Assembly (NCBI RefSeq): GCF_000316115.1
Contig: NZ_JH993797.1
Span: forward strand, 7,909,961-7,973,960
Source of the DNA: Leptolyngbya sp. PCC 7375
GTDB taxonomy: Bacteria; Cyanobacteriota; Cyanobacteriia; Phormidesmidales; Phormidesmidaceae
Direction: 5' to 3'
Length of the DNA stretch: 64,000 nt
Shown here one piece after another: positions 1 to 9,286 of this stretch. Below the pieces are notes generated by a model. The model saw nothing but the letters and a program-made list of their open reading frames with translations. It ran no database searches and was not told where the DNA came from. Both the position numbers and the translations under genes were made by a program. How positions within the stretch are numbered: the stretch's first letter is position 1; the number at the start of each line of letters is the position of its first letter.

Positions 1-2065
1 CGGGGTTGAGCATCATCCCGGCTTTGAGCTGTCCTTCCTGGCGGGTGTCGCTGGTCTGTTGGATGCGGGTGAGGGTTTCCATGCGCGCCAGGGTGGTGCG
101 ATCGCGTTCCAATGTGTAGTAGTACTTACAGTCCAGAGTAATCCGACGCCGCCGACTAGAGAGTTGCCCCTGCCATACCTTGTGCCAGTAAGATCGATAG
201 CGATCCACATCATTGAGGGCAACCGTTTCCGCCTGACCTTCAATGCGATCAAAGCAATAGTCCCGCATCAGGGTGATCATCTGGGTCATGCTGGTACCCA
301 TGCGTTTCTTGCGGCGTAGGCTAGGGTTTCGTCGCGATCGCCCCTTCCAGGCCAGCACCACCGTCACCAAATAATCCTCGTTGGGTTCCAGCAGTTCTAG
401 CTGATCTCGGGTGAGGGTGGGCACCACATCCAGGGGGCCATTGGTGAGATCTTCGACCTTATACTTCTTCTCAAGCAAAATCTCCAGGCTCTCTGGGTGT
501 TTCACCAAAATCTGCAGAATTCCCTTGGCGATGGGACGCGGCGTTTCCAGATGGAGGGGAAAAGCAATGTCATGGTCCTGATGGTAGAGCACCCGAGAAC
601 GCCCGTGGAGCATCAGGGGTGTCACATCCGTAAAGTCCAGCCGCACCCGACCCACCCGCCGATAGTCAACAACTTCAGGTGACCAGGCCAGGGCATTGAC
701 CACCGCCGCTCCATAGGCCCACTTTTCCATGGCAGTATCGTCTGCATTCGCGATTAATTTCTCGATGTGCTGCTGATCTTGTTTTTTATCTTCCAGACTG
801 ACCTTGGCTACCTGGGTGACACTGTCGGTCACCGCCCCCAACATCTTGGTGGGTGACATATTTTGCAACACCATCTGCACGGTTTCTGGCGTCATCACCT
901 GCTGCAACAGGGGCATGAGTGATGTCACCAAACCGCTCATATTAGCGCCCCCCATCAGTGCCGAGGCTCCGCCGGTTGCGCCTGCCCCCCCCAGTCCTCC
1001 CAACAGTGACGGCAAAGCGGCCAAAGCTGGCAGCGCCATTTGCTGAGTGTAGGGAACAGAGGCTGCGGTTGAAAAAGATCGGGCTCGACTCAAGTTAGGA
1101 GTACGATTGGCAGTCCCGGTGGGGAATCGTTGCAGCTGATTTTTCTGCAACTGTTGTTGCGCCAACATCGCTGTATTCACTGCCGAGGAGTTGGGCAGTT
1201 GAGAGCCCATTTGCTGGGTTGGAAACATTCCTGCCGCCAGCATTGGATTTTGTTGAGCCCCCATTAGATTGGCTCCTGCCATAGCAGGCATGGTACCTGC
1301 CCGTGGCATCATGCCCATTTGGGGCATACCCGCCATACCGCTCTGATTGAGAAAATTCATCAAGAGCTGCATCATCGCCTGGTTATTCATGGGCTGCTGC
1401 CCTGTTAGCCCAGTTTTTGACAGGAGTGACGTGCCTGCATTCATCAGCATTTGCTGATTTTGAGGGTTCTTGAGAAACGTGCCTGCTTGTTTCAGGGCGT
1501 TCTGAGCCTGGGGACTGGTGACAACGGCAGTAGCCTTTTTTGCCAGGGGGGCGAATTTTTTAAGGCCACCAATAACAGATGATAAGCCTTTGAATGCCAT
1601 GGCTGTACTCACTGACGGAGCTTCTTTATAGGAAAAAGCAACCACTTCAACCGGAGGCTGTTCGATGGTTTGTGGTGGCATAGAGTCCTCCAAACTGAGA
1701 GAGACAGCGTTGTGGGAATCATCCTGCCCACGTTGCAAACCGAAAGCAGGGAGTTCAACAATTTCAGAAAGGGCGGGTCCTTCTAGCTGAGCTGTGCGAA
1801 AACTAAAGAGTTGGAGATAACGATGTTTGCGATCAAACCGCTCATTTGGAATTTCCAATGTCTTACGGCCCAAACTTTCCTCTGGCAGCGGCCCCATTAG
1901 GGGCGAGATAAAGGTTGGATCTGCTAACTGCTTGAGGCCATTAAAATGACGGATCGATTCATCGCCAATCTGATATCGGTAATATCGATTGGTAATTCCG
2001 ATATCAATATCGACGTGGGTATAGTCGTCGTCCGTGTCTTGCCACCTTAAGATTGCCAGAGCCAT
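1..2065 (-). CDS. large cytoplasmic protein of unknown function, 3' end outside window
   Basis: The minus-strand frame is open from an ATG at 2065 to the window edge, giving at least 688 residues with no stop. I do not recognise the family. The N-terminal 110 residues look like a beta-rich domain. Residues about 200-330 are low complexity and rich in Met, Gln, Asn, Gly and Pro (many GMM, QQ and MAGA runs). A Gly/Ala/Leu-rich stretch follows, then a beta-rich, Arg-rich domain from about 470 onward. There is no signal peptide. It follows the 343-aa gene after 54 bases on the same strand and is probably the last visible member of the six-gene cluster that includes a subtilase. A structural or scaffold role is only an inference from its composition. 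Confidence 0.75.
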   Translation of the reverse strand, partial: MALAILRWQDTDDDYTHVDIDIGITNRYYRYQIGDESIRHFNGLKQLADPTFISPLMGPLPEESLGRKTLEIPNERFDRKHRYLQLFSFRTAQLEGPALSEIVELPAFGLQRGQDDSHNAVSLSLEDSMPPQTIEQPPVEVVAFSYKEAPSVSTAMAFKGLSSVIGGLKKFAPLAKKATAVVTSPQAQNALKQAGTFLKNPQNQQMLMNAGTSLLSKTGLTGQQPMNNQAMMQLLMNFLNQSGMAGMPQMGMMPRAGTMPAMAGANLMGAQQNPMLAAGMFPTQQMGSQLPNSSAVNTAMLAQQQLQKNQLQRFPTGTANRTPNLSRARSFSTAASVPYTQQMALPALAALPSLLGGLGGAGATGGASALMGGANMSGLVTSLMPLLQQVMTPETVQMVLQNMSPTKMLGAVTDSVTQVAKVSLEDKKQDQQHIEKLIANADDTAMEKWAYGAAVVNALAWSPEVVDYRRVGRVRLDFTDVTPLMLHGRSRVLYHQDHDIAFPLHLETPRPIAKGILQILVKHPESLEILLEKKYKVEDLTNGPLDVVPTLTRDQLELLEPNEDYLVTVVLAWKGRSRRNPSLRRKKRMGTSMTQMITLMRDYCFDRIEGQAETVALNDVDRYRSYWHKVWQGQLSSRRRRITLDCKYYYTLERDRTTLARMETLTRIQQTSDTRQEGQLKAGMMLNP

Positions 2066-2119
2066 TGTGCTTACCCGATGCCATTAAAACCTAGAGAGAG
2101 TTTAGAAACAAAACATCGG

Positions 2120-3151
2120 CTACTGCCCCGGCAAATACTGCCCCGGTTGTCCTCCTGGTTGGGCCTGTTTTTGGGGTTTTGGTGCTTCCCCACCGTACAT
2201 CGAGGCAAAGTTATCTAACTTAAAGTAATCAGATTTAAAAACAAGCTCAACCGAACCGGTAATTTGTGCGGCTAAATCAGTAGTCGCAGTACTCTTGGCA
2301 GAAGACACACTAATTTTACTGCGCTTGTTCGTGCTGGAACTGCGTCTGCCCAAGAACCCAAACAGGCCTCCTCCACGGGTACCACCAGACTTTGTAGTAG
2401 ATGAATCAGCAGCCTTGTCAGATTTACTAATCTTTTCAGTGGCTTTAACATCAAAGACAACGGCTGCTTTGACCGTACCGCGTTCGACCACCAATCTAGA
2501 AATACCCATCAAAATAGTTTCCCGCAGCAGGGCTCGTTGTTCTTGAGCCAGGGCCAGTTTGGCGTCCATAATTCTGGCTCTAACTTCGTTATCGCCAATA
2601 TCTAGCTGTTGTCCACTGGCATTACCGAGGGCTGGTTGTCCCTGCTCATCTTCGATAAAACTAAATTGATCGCCCATACTATCTGCCATGTGGGCAAAGG
2701 CGTCTTCATCGCTGACATTTTTGACAAAGCTGCTGAGAGATTTGGTCGCAGATTTTAGCAAGCTCTGATACTCTTGCATCTGCGTCACGGTGACGTTTAA
2801 GTTGGCGTCAAAAACACCTGTGAGCAAGTCTTCGACAAATTGAGGAAAGTCGACATCACTGATAAAGTCAGCAGCCATCTCCCCCGTCTCTGGGCCAATT
2901 CGCTCATTGAGATGGCGTTTATCATCGATTTGATCACTGGCAGCCAAACCCGTTGACAACCCTTTTTGAGTTGCTAACTGGCCACCGTTTTCATCAGCCA
3001 ATTCTTTACACTGAGCCATGACCACGTCCTTATACATGGCCGCCTGTTCATTGCGATCCATATTCCGGAATGATTGGGATTGGGACAGTAGCGATCGCGC
3101 CCGCGCCCGCGCTTTCGTCTGAATATTTTCGTCATACATCAATTGTGACAT
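2120..3151 (-). CDS. conserved-looking cytoplasmic protein, 343 aa, unknown function
   Basis: The protein starts at an ATG at 3151 and lacks a signal peptide and membrane segments. The first 60 residues are helical and Arg/Gln-rich, followed by a helical middle. A Ser/Gly/Lys-rich linker lies at about 255-285. Beta-strand-like stretches flank this linker (VVERGTVKAAVVFDVKA before it; AQITGSVELVFKSDYF after it), so they may form one split beta domain. The C-terminus is Gln/Pro/Gly-rich. I do not recognise the family. It sits between the 565-aa acidic-tail gene (114 bases upstream) and the large partial gene (54 bases downstream), all on the minus strand, so co-transcription is likely. Function cannot be assigned. 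Confidence 0.8.
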   Translation of the reverse strand: MSQLMYDENIQTKARARARSLLSQSQSFRNMDRNEQAAMYKDVVMAQCKELADENGGQLATQKGLSTGLAASDQIDDKRHLNERIGPETGEMAADFISDVDFPQFVEDLLTGVFDANLNVTVTQMQEYQSLLKSATKSLSSFVKNVSDEDAFAHMADSMGDQFSFIEDEQGQPALGNASGQQLDIGDNEVRARIMDAKLALAQEQRALLRETILMGISRLVVERGTVKAAVVFDVKATEKISKSDKAADSSTTKSGGTRGGGLFGFLGRRSSSTNKRSKISVSSAKSTATTDLAAQITGSVELVFKSDYFKLDNFASMYGGEAPKPQKQAQPGGQPGQYLPGQ

Positions 3152-3203
3152 GGCACTTTAGCCTCTCTACGCCAAATAGAACTGTTAAATGGACCCCGTT
3201 TGA

Positions 3204-3266
3204 CTCATAACTTGTAACCTGTAACTTGTTCCTGTTCTTGTTACCCGTTATTCGTTACTCGTTACC
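3204..3266. repeat. degenerate heptanucleotide tandem repeat (STRR-like)
   Basis: Read on the minus strand, this spacer is a run of related 7-mers such as GTAACGA, GTAACGA, ATAACGG and GTAACAA, then more degenerate copies. Short tandemly repeated heptamers are a known class of intergenic repeat in filamentous cyanobacteria. It fills the gap between the 565-aa and 343-aa genes. Confidence 0.55.
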
Positions 3267-4963
3267 TAATTCCAATCATCAAAATCGTCATCCTCATCCA
3301 TGTCGATATCGTCGTCCATATCGTCATCCTCCTGCCCAAAGGAGTCATCGTCTTCTTCCATAGCAGCCTGGGCAATAATCCAGGCCTCCGCCGCAGAGAG
3401 AAAACTCTGGAAAACACTGTCTTGAACCGAACCTTCGTTAAAGGTGGCAATCCACTGAAAGACTTTGTTCCCTTCTACTGCAGCGGTACGAATGGGAGCA
3501 CTGGAGACCATAATTCCCAGATCTTCTTTGGCAATCTGCTCAATCACCGTCCAAATACTCTGACGGCGACCACCGTAGGAGATCACCACATCCTCAGACT
3601 TGATGATATCTAGCGCCTCTTGCAAGTGGGCATAGTCTTCAGTTACCTGTAGGTGAGACATGCCGGTCATGTTTTCACTCAGGTTGTACTGTAAGTTCTT
3701 CGTCGCCTGGTAAATGGGGGCTCGGGAGACCCAACCATCTGCCGAGTAGCTACCCTCCGCCTTACGAATGTACTCAGCCACCTCAGACATCAGCTGGTGC
3801 CACAACCGAGGAAAATCTTCATTGGGAACCATATTCGAGAGTAAGCGGCCCGCCCCTCGATTCAGGACTCGGCGATACAGCATGGCTCGCTCTTGGGGGG
3901 TGGAGCGTTCGCTACGGAGCTTGTGGTAGCGATAAAGTGCAGCAGCTGTCGTCCCCTCAGGGACATCCAGCATACCGCTAGCCCAGCGCAATACCAGTGC
4001 ATTGGCCACATCAAACACATGCATGCGTTCCCCAATGCAGTAGAGATAGTCCAGCGCGCCCGCTGCCAAAATGTTGTCCGAGCTGACTCCTTGTTCTTCA
4101 ATGCTCTCAAAGGTATCAACAGAGAAATCCCAGGTAGTCTCTCCACCTTTAACCCGCGCTGCATCAATCGGGTCTTCGCCAACAGTGGCGGTTTTTAGTG
4201 CCTCGTTGTAGGCTAGCAAGAAATACTGATCGTAGCCGCCAGCCGTAAATACGTCATCATCAATCTCAATGCCCAGCTTGACCAAATAATTGGTCATGGC
4301 TTGTTGAATTGATGCCGTAAAGGAATATTGTGAAATTGGACTATCTTCTCTGGCACTAAACTGCGCCACATAATAGGGAATATTGCCCTCGGTGTAGAGT
4401 GTAGAGAGCAATTCAGTGACAGCAGGCTCTACCTGACCAATGGTGATGGGTAGTCCCTGGGTTAGGGTCAAATCATCTAACAGTTCCCAACGCTTATCAC
4501 TTGCTTTTAGCCGAATGCGCCTATCATTGAGCACCAGGGTGAGCATCTTGGCCAGAAAGTAGCGCCTGGGGACATTGCTCACATTTCGTAGTATCGAACT
4601 GTACAACCCTTCAAGGTCGTCGGACGATACATTGTCTTGCTCATCATCCAGCGCAGTCTTGATCAACGTTGCATAAATTATCGGTCTAGAAAGCAACAGT
4701 CGCAGGATATTGTCTAAGCCAGAGCCATTTAGCTTATCAGTTAAGGTGGCGATGGTCCCTAATAAACCTGAACTGGTGAGATAGGTTCTGGGATCGTTGT
4801 CTACATCTATTTCATCCGTACCTTCTACAAACGGTGTGTAGAAGGTTTCTGTATCACTTAACGCTTCTTCAGCATAGGGATCTAGGGTAACACTAGGTGC
4901 ATTAATTTGTAGCACCAGCTCAGCAGTATAGGTAGTGGAGCCATTGTAAAACAACGTAGTCAT
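3266..4963 (-). CDS. 565-aa protein with polyacidic C-terminal tail, unknown function
   Basis: I chose the ATG at 4963 (MTTLFYNGS) over the upstream TTG at 4978. The protein is about 565 residues, mostly helical after a beta-like first 40 residues, with no signal peptide or clear membrane segment. The last 30 residues are almost all Asp/Glu, ending in DDWN, a composition seen in tails that bind basic partners or chaperone assembly. The adjacent 343-aa and large proteins have Arg/Lys-rich regions that could be such partners, but that is inference. I do not recognise the family. It lies 127 bases downstream of the coiled-coil gene on the same strand. Confidence 0.8.
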   Translation of the reverse strand: MTTLFYNGSTTYTAELVLQINAPSVTLDPYAEEALSDTETFYTPFVEGTDEIDVDNDPRTYLTSSGLLGTIATLTDKLNGSGLDNILRLLLSRPIIYATLIKTALDDEQDNVSSDDLEGLYSSILRNVSNVPRRYFLAKMLTLVLNDRRIRLKASDKRWELLDDLTLTQGLPITIGQVEPAVTELLSTLYTEGNIPYYVAQFSAREDSPISQYSFTASIQQAMTNYLVKLGIEIDDDVFTAGGYDQYFLLAYNEALKTATVGEDPIDAARVKGGETTWDFSVDTFESIEEQGVSSDNILAAGALDYLYCIGERMHVFDVANALVLRWASGMLDVPEGTTAAALYRYHKLRSERSTPQERAMLYRRVLNRGAGRLLSNMVPNEDFPRLWHQLMSEVAEYIRKAEGSYSADGWVSRAPIYQATKNLQYNLSENMTGMSHLQVTEDYAHLQEALDIIKSEDVVISYGGRRQSIWTVIEQIAKEDLGIMVSSAPIRTAAVEGNKVFQWIATFNEGSVQDSVFQSFLSAAEAWIIAQAAMEEDDDSFGQEDDDMDDDIDMDEDDDFDDWN

Positions 4964-5090
4964 GGAATTTTCTCTCAATAAACCAATAGAAAATTAGTTA
5001 ACTTAGTCAATCTATTTCTGAAGGCAAACACGGTCATGCGATCTTAGTTAAGGGTTGATAGACTTGAACCCTGGACATTTGATGGCTCCA

Positions 5091-5927
5091 CTAGGCTATC
5101 TCTGAAAGACTGAACTTTTGTTGAACCAATTCCCAGTTATCAATGGTGCTCAAGTCTGAGTCGGCTATATCTGTCTGGTCAATTAAACTCTCCTCGACAG
5201 TTTCAATCTCAAATAAACTGGCAACTGTATTCCAGTTGTCATATTCGACAGCAGCAGCAGCAGCATATTCAGCTGCCGTAGTCGATGCTGTTCCTAAGCT
5301 GGCTAAATCACTTCTAATTGCTTCCATTTTCGTAGTCAGGGTATCCATTAAAGTTTCGAGCTGAGTTTCTGGTTTATCTGCCTCGTCTATTGATTTATCG
5401 TTCTGTTTAGTTTGAATTTGTTCTGGCTGCTGGATAAACTCTAATGCCAGATCTTGAATCGTTTGAAAGAGATTATCTAAAACATATGAAACATTAGTTT
5501 GCAAGTTGATTTCCACTGTAGTTGCCGTGTCTGCAACCTCTTGAGCGGCGGCAGTTGAGGTCGATGCCAAATCAGCAGATTGCGCTAATTCTAGTGAAGC
5601 GTTAATGGACTGCAGCAAATTACTTGCCTCTGTGGACGCTTTAGTTACTTCCTCTTTGTTGGAATAAACTGCAATATAAGCATTAGTGCCACTTTCTTTG
5701 ATTGCATCTAGCTCTGCATCAGTACTGGTTTGGCTTGCGAGCTGTGCTTCTAAAGCCTCAACTTTACCTTCCAATGTAGCAATCTCATCTTCTACCTCAG
5801 CCACCACTGGTAAAAGGTCGTTCATCTTGCTTCCTATACTTCCTCCAATAGAAATAGGCAAACTATTGAAGGCGGAAACAAACTCTTGGATAGTATCTTT
5901 TAATCGATCGATATTTTCACTCGCCAT
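5091..5927 (-). CDS. 278-aa coiled-coil protein with two C-terminal NW repeats
   Basis: A strong ribosome-binding site (AGGAG, 5 bases before the ATG) fixes the start at 5927. The protein is acidic and Ala/Thr/Ser-rich with a coiled coil at about 40-70 and further helical segments; it has no signal peptide. Its last 50 residues hold two copies of a motif of the form [D/E]NWxxVxxxFx[L/I], at about residues 231 and 264, 33 residues apart. The same motif opens the 345-aa protein encoded upstream, suggesting a shared docking or sorting element. Function is unknown. It is the third gene of the minus-strand cluster, between the subtilase and the acidic-tail gene. Confidence 0.8.
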   Translation of the reverse strand: MASENIDRLKDTIQEFVSAFNSLPISIGGSIGSKMNDLLPVVAEVEDEIATLEGKVEALEAQLASQTSTDAELDAIKESGTNAYIAVYSNKEEVTKASTEASNLLQSINASLELAQSADLASTSTAAAQEVADTATTVEINLQTNVSYVLDNLFQTIQDLALEFIQQPEQIQTKQNDKSIDEADKPETQLETLMDTLTTKMEAIRSDLASLGTASTTAAEYAAAAAVEYDNWNTVASLFEIETVEESLIDQTDIADSDLSTIDNWELVQQKFSLSEIA

Positions 5928-6128
5928 AATTACTCCTGGAAAAAGTGGACATTTAAGTCGCTTTTTGTACTGACCATAGTCATGCAGTTCAATGGAATTT
6001 GCTGCTTCAGTGAATTACCTCACCCTGTTTCATGTCCGTATATTCAGTGGGTGCTCTAAACCATAAGACCTCTTGTTCAGGTACCCTTGCGAAAGGTTGT
6101 CCCCTGATATAAGGGCAACAATGCTAGC

Positions 6129-7427
6129 CTATGCTGCAAGTTTGTAGTCCAATAATCGCAGGGCATCTAAGAGGTTAAGCTTGCCAAAGCCTCCCTTAGG
6201 ATGTTTAAATCGCTTATCCAGTTTGTCGGCAGTATGTTTCAGCAGATATTTCACTTGCCGATCAGATAAATTGGTCTTATATTTTTGTCGAGCATAGGAC
6301 TTGAGCAAGGCGATCGCACCTGCGACAAAGGGTGAAGCATGGGATGTTCCCGTGGAAAAGCCATAGTCATTACCAATGTAAGTGCTATAAATATCTGTAC
6401 CAGGGGCCGCAAAATCTACCTGTTTGCCATAGGTGGAAAATGACGTAATCTCCCCTGACTCATCCAAAGCTCCCACCGCAATCACATGGGGGAGTGCCCC
6501 TGGATAATAAAGATGTTCCTGGCCATCATTGCCAGACGCAGCAACAATCGAAACGCCTTTTCGACGGGCATAGTTCACCACGTCTTTGTGGGGCAAACCA
6601 CCATCCGTGTGTTCAATGCCAAGACTCATATTGATCACATTCGCACCGTGGTCAATGGCCCACTTAATGCCTGAATTGATGTTATCCACCAAACCTGCGC
6701 CGACCTTTTTAGAGCCACGTTTCATCGCCCCCAACACCCGCACAGGCAAAATCCTGCACTTGGGCACCACTCCTAATGGCATTTCTAAGCCCTGGCCAGC
6801 AATGATTCCAGCAACATGGGTGCCATGACCCACCTCGTCTTCCGGGTCCTCATCATAGTCCAAATAGTCTCCGAGAAACTTTCCAGCTCCATCGAGAATA
6901 TCGACAAAGTCATAGCCGGGGAGTAACACATCCTTCAGCTCAGGATGATCGAGATCGATGCCGGTATCTAACACCGCCACTGTAATTTTGGAATCGCCCT
7001 GGCTATAGTCATGGGCCTCTGGCAAGTAGATGGCCTGACGCGATCTCATATCTGTATCAAGACTCAACCCCTTAGCAATCACCGGCAGCTCGGCTGTCGC
7101 CACTTTACCGGAGTTGACAGCTTCGACGTTAGGAATAACCGTAATATCCTGAATTAATGCGGGGGGAATTTCTGTATTCTGTTGCAAAATCAGACGATAT
7201 GTGCGATCAAATTTGCTCTCTCGTTCATGTTGGTCCCAACCATTAGGTTTAGCAGACCTATACTCCCGCGTTACCTGAAACGAATGGCCATATTTCTTCG
7301 CCACCTGATCCACAGCTGGCGTGAGCTGAGTAGAAGCCTTTGCCTTACGCTGGGCAACATCCTCCCAATAAGGAATCTGACCAGGGGCAACGTCTTTTGT
7401 TAAGGTTACTAGGATATGGGGTTTCAT
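6129..7427 (-). CDS. intracellular subtilisin-like serine protease (S8 family)
   Basis: The ATG at 7427 (MKPHILVTL) is preferred over a TTG at 7451. The S8 catalytic triad is complete: Asp154 in AVLDTGID, His201 in GHGTHVAG and Ser362 in GTSHASPFVAG, with the oxyanion Asn near residue 300 in AASGND. The first 120 residues form a propeptide-like or regulatory domain. There is no signal peptide, so the enzyme should act in the cytoplasm unless exported by a non-classical route. A subtilase inside a cluster of unrecognised, probably structural proteins suggests a maturation protease for one of them. The substrate is unknown. It follows the 345-aa gene by 39 bases. Confidence 0.93.
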   Translation of the reverse strand: MKPHILVTLTKDVAPGQIPYWEDVAQRKAKASTQLTPAVDQVAKKYGHSFQVTREYRSAKPNGWDQHERESKFDRTYRLILQQNTEIPPALIQDITVIPNVEAVNSGKVATAELPVIAKGLSLDTDMRSRQAIYLPEAHDYSQGDSKITVAVLDTGIDLDHPELKDVLLPGYDFVDILDGAGKFLGDYLDYDEDPEDEVGHGTHVAGIIAGQGLEMPLGVVPKCRILPVRVLGAMKRGSKKVGAGLVDNINSGIKWAIDHGANVINMSLGIEHTDGGLPHKDVVNYARRKGVSIVAASGNDGQEHLYYPGALPHVIAVGALDESGEITSFSTYGKQVDFAAPGTDIYSTYIGNDYGFSTGTSHASPFVAGAIALLKSYARQKYKTNLSDRQVKYLLKHTADKLDKRFKHPKGGFGKLNLLDALRLLDYKLAA

Positions 7428-7466
7428 ATGACAACATGTTATCGAGCTCAAAATGATGTTCTGTGG

Positions 7467-8504
7467 TTAGCTCACCTCCACTACAGTCCACTTAACTGCA
7501 ATCTCACCAGAATGCTTCTCAAACGTCCAATCAATATCTCCATCTTGCCCATCCTCATTTTTTGTAGCATGGGAAAGATCGCCATTGGCCACGAAAAGAA
7601 TTGTTTCCCCTGGGTCTAACGACCAACTTCTTTGATCTTTAAGGGGGACCAAATCATCTCCGTCTAACCCAGAATCATCAGTCTCTACCTTGATCGTTTC
7701 CCCTCGCCCCACCAGTACGCAGCCAGCGGGTGCCCCAGGTAGAAGGTATGTAGCGGCTGCCTCTGTATACATAGCGGTATAACCGATATATTCAATTAAC
7801 TGACCGGTTGGGAAAATTTGCCATGTTCCCTCAGCCACAAAATAAAATGTTAGTGTGCGATCAAAGTTATTGGTAAATAGGCGTCCCGAGGTAGCTTTGA
7901 CTGTAAATTCGCCTCGAGTAGGTTCCTCCTGATCAACCTCAAGGAACCACCAAACGGTTATACTATGGCTGTTCGAAGAATACAAATCGGTAGCGAGATT
8001 GACGTTCCCCGGCACCTCATACCCCTCACGATAGAAATTACAGACTAAGTAGACGCTTTCTCCAGGATCTAATCCTTTTGTTATCTGTGTTCCGACCTTT
8101 TTAGATTTATCGTCATCCCAGCTTTCTCGCCTAAAGAGGATTGCACCTAAAGGACGATAAGAGTCAACAGTTGCTATATTGGCCCACTCTTCACTTCCTT
8201 GGGAATCAAGTTCCAATATTTCTGACTCTGCTTGATCTATCGGGCGTGGACGCTCAATGAACCATCGTCCATTGACATCAGGGATAAAGGTTATCCTGGC
8301 GCTGAGATCAGTAGGATTAGTAAATAATGTACCTTGGTTGTCACTAGCTACAACCGTTAACTGGCCATAGTGAAGGAAAGAAGACAGTAAAACTGGTGTT
8401 GAAGTCGATGTTGTTGATCCATTCACTTCATCAACTAAATCGGCCAACCCAAACATTTGGCTAACAGCCACCCAGTTTTCTACTGAGAGTGATGTTTCAA
8501 CCAT
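7467..8504 (-). CDS. 345-aa beta-rich protein with N-terminal NW motif
   Basis: A TTG at 8528 is possible, but I chose the ATG at 8504. The protein begins with a helix holding ENWVAVSQMFGL, the same motif as the two C-terminal repeats of the 278-aa protein of this cluster. The rest looks beta-rich with two related blocks. Each combines a DPGE turn (GLDPGESVYLVCNF and SLDPGETILFVANG) with a following TVWWFLEV- or AVKWTVVEV-like strand, so two tandem beta-sandwich domains are likely. There is no signal peptide. I do not recognise the family. It is the first gene of the minus-strand cluster, so the promoter should lie in 8505-8700. Confidence 0.78.
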   Translation of the reverse strand: MVETSLSVENWVAVSQMFGLADLVDEVNGSTTSTSTPVLLSSFLHYGQLTVVASDNQGTLFTNPTDLSARITFIPDVNGRWFIERPRPIDQAESEILELDSQGSEEWANIATVDSYRPLGAILFRRESWDDDKSKKVGTQITKGLDPGESVYLVCNFYREGYEVPGNVNLATDLYSSNSHSITVWWFLEVDQEEPTRGEFTVKATSGRLFTNNFDRTLTFYFVAEGTWQIFPTGQLIEYIGYTAMYTEAAATYLLPGAPAGCVLVGRGETIKVETDDSGLDGDDLVPLKDQRSWSLDPGETILFVANGDLSHATKNEDGQDGDIDWTFEKHSGEIAVKWTVVEVS

Positions 8505-8528
8505 ATTCTTTAAAATAGAAACCAACAA

Positions 8529-9286
8529 AAGCTGGCACCATGGTGCTTAAAGCCAAGGCTAAATAGGAGAGTATACCGATCACCTCACCGGGATCGCCAG
8601 CTTAGATCGCGCTCAGATAGAAGTCTTAGACCAACATTTTCTCCGGCCCTTGTCAGGGACCGCCTATAGAATTCTATAGAGCGCCAATTCTCTGTAAAGC
8701 TGTCATAGCTCGCTAGAACAACTTTATCTTCAACAAATGCAAGTCAGGAAATAACGCCTAAACAAAGTATTGTGAAAAACGATCATATGTCCTCCTGGGT
8801 CATATCCTCTGTCTCCAACCAGACCAGAAGAAGGAATACAGTAGCTCTATGGCAAGCATACTACAGTTAGAGCAGAAGTTTACACGCGAGACTCTTCATG
8901 TCAGTGCCCGCAAAACACCGCCATCAAATAGATGCGTACTACTTGATTCAGAAAAAGCGAAACGACTTTTCGCAAAATCACTAACTTAAGTTATTAGATT
9001 AATCATATGCGAGAACAAACATTACCGACGGACCTCCCCGAACATGTTATCTTTTGTCAGCAAATGAAACATTGCTTAATCAAAGGCCTGATTTAATCAC
9101 ATATCAGGGAGTATGCAAGCCAATTTCGGTGTAACGTCACATCAAAATTGGATGACCTTTGCCTATGTTCAACTCAGACGAGTTTCGTGGCTATGGAGGT
9201 AAATTTGCAAAAGTAATGATTGTCCGTTGGTGAGCAACAAGAGAAGGTAGAGGGCGTAAAAGGAAATAAGGGAAAATAGAGACTTC
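8529..9286. other. intergenic region with a 16-bp perfect palindrome
   Basis: I see no convincing gene here. It holds a perfect palindrome, CTATAGAATTCTATAG, at 8664-8679. A 36-codon open stretch before it on the plus strand could be a gene remnant but matches nothing I know. The promoter of the minus-strand subtilase cluster probably lies near its left end. Confidence 0.4.
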
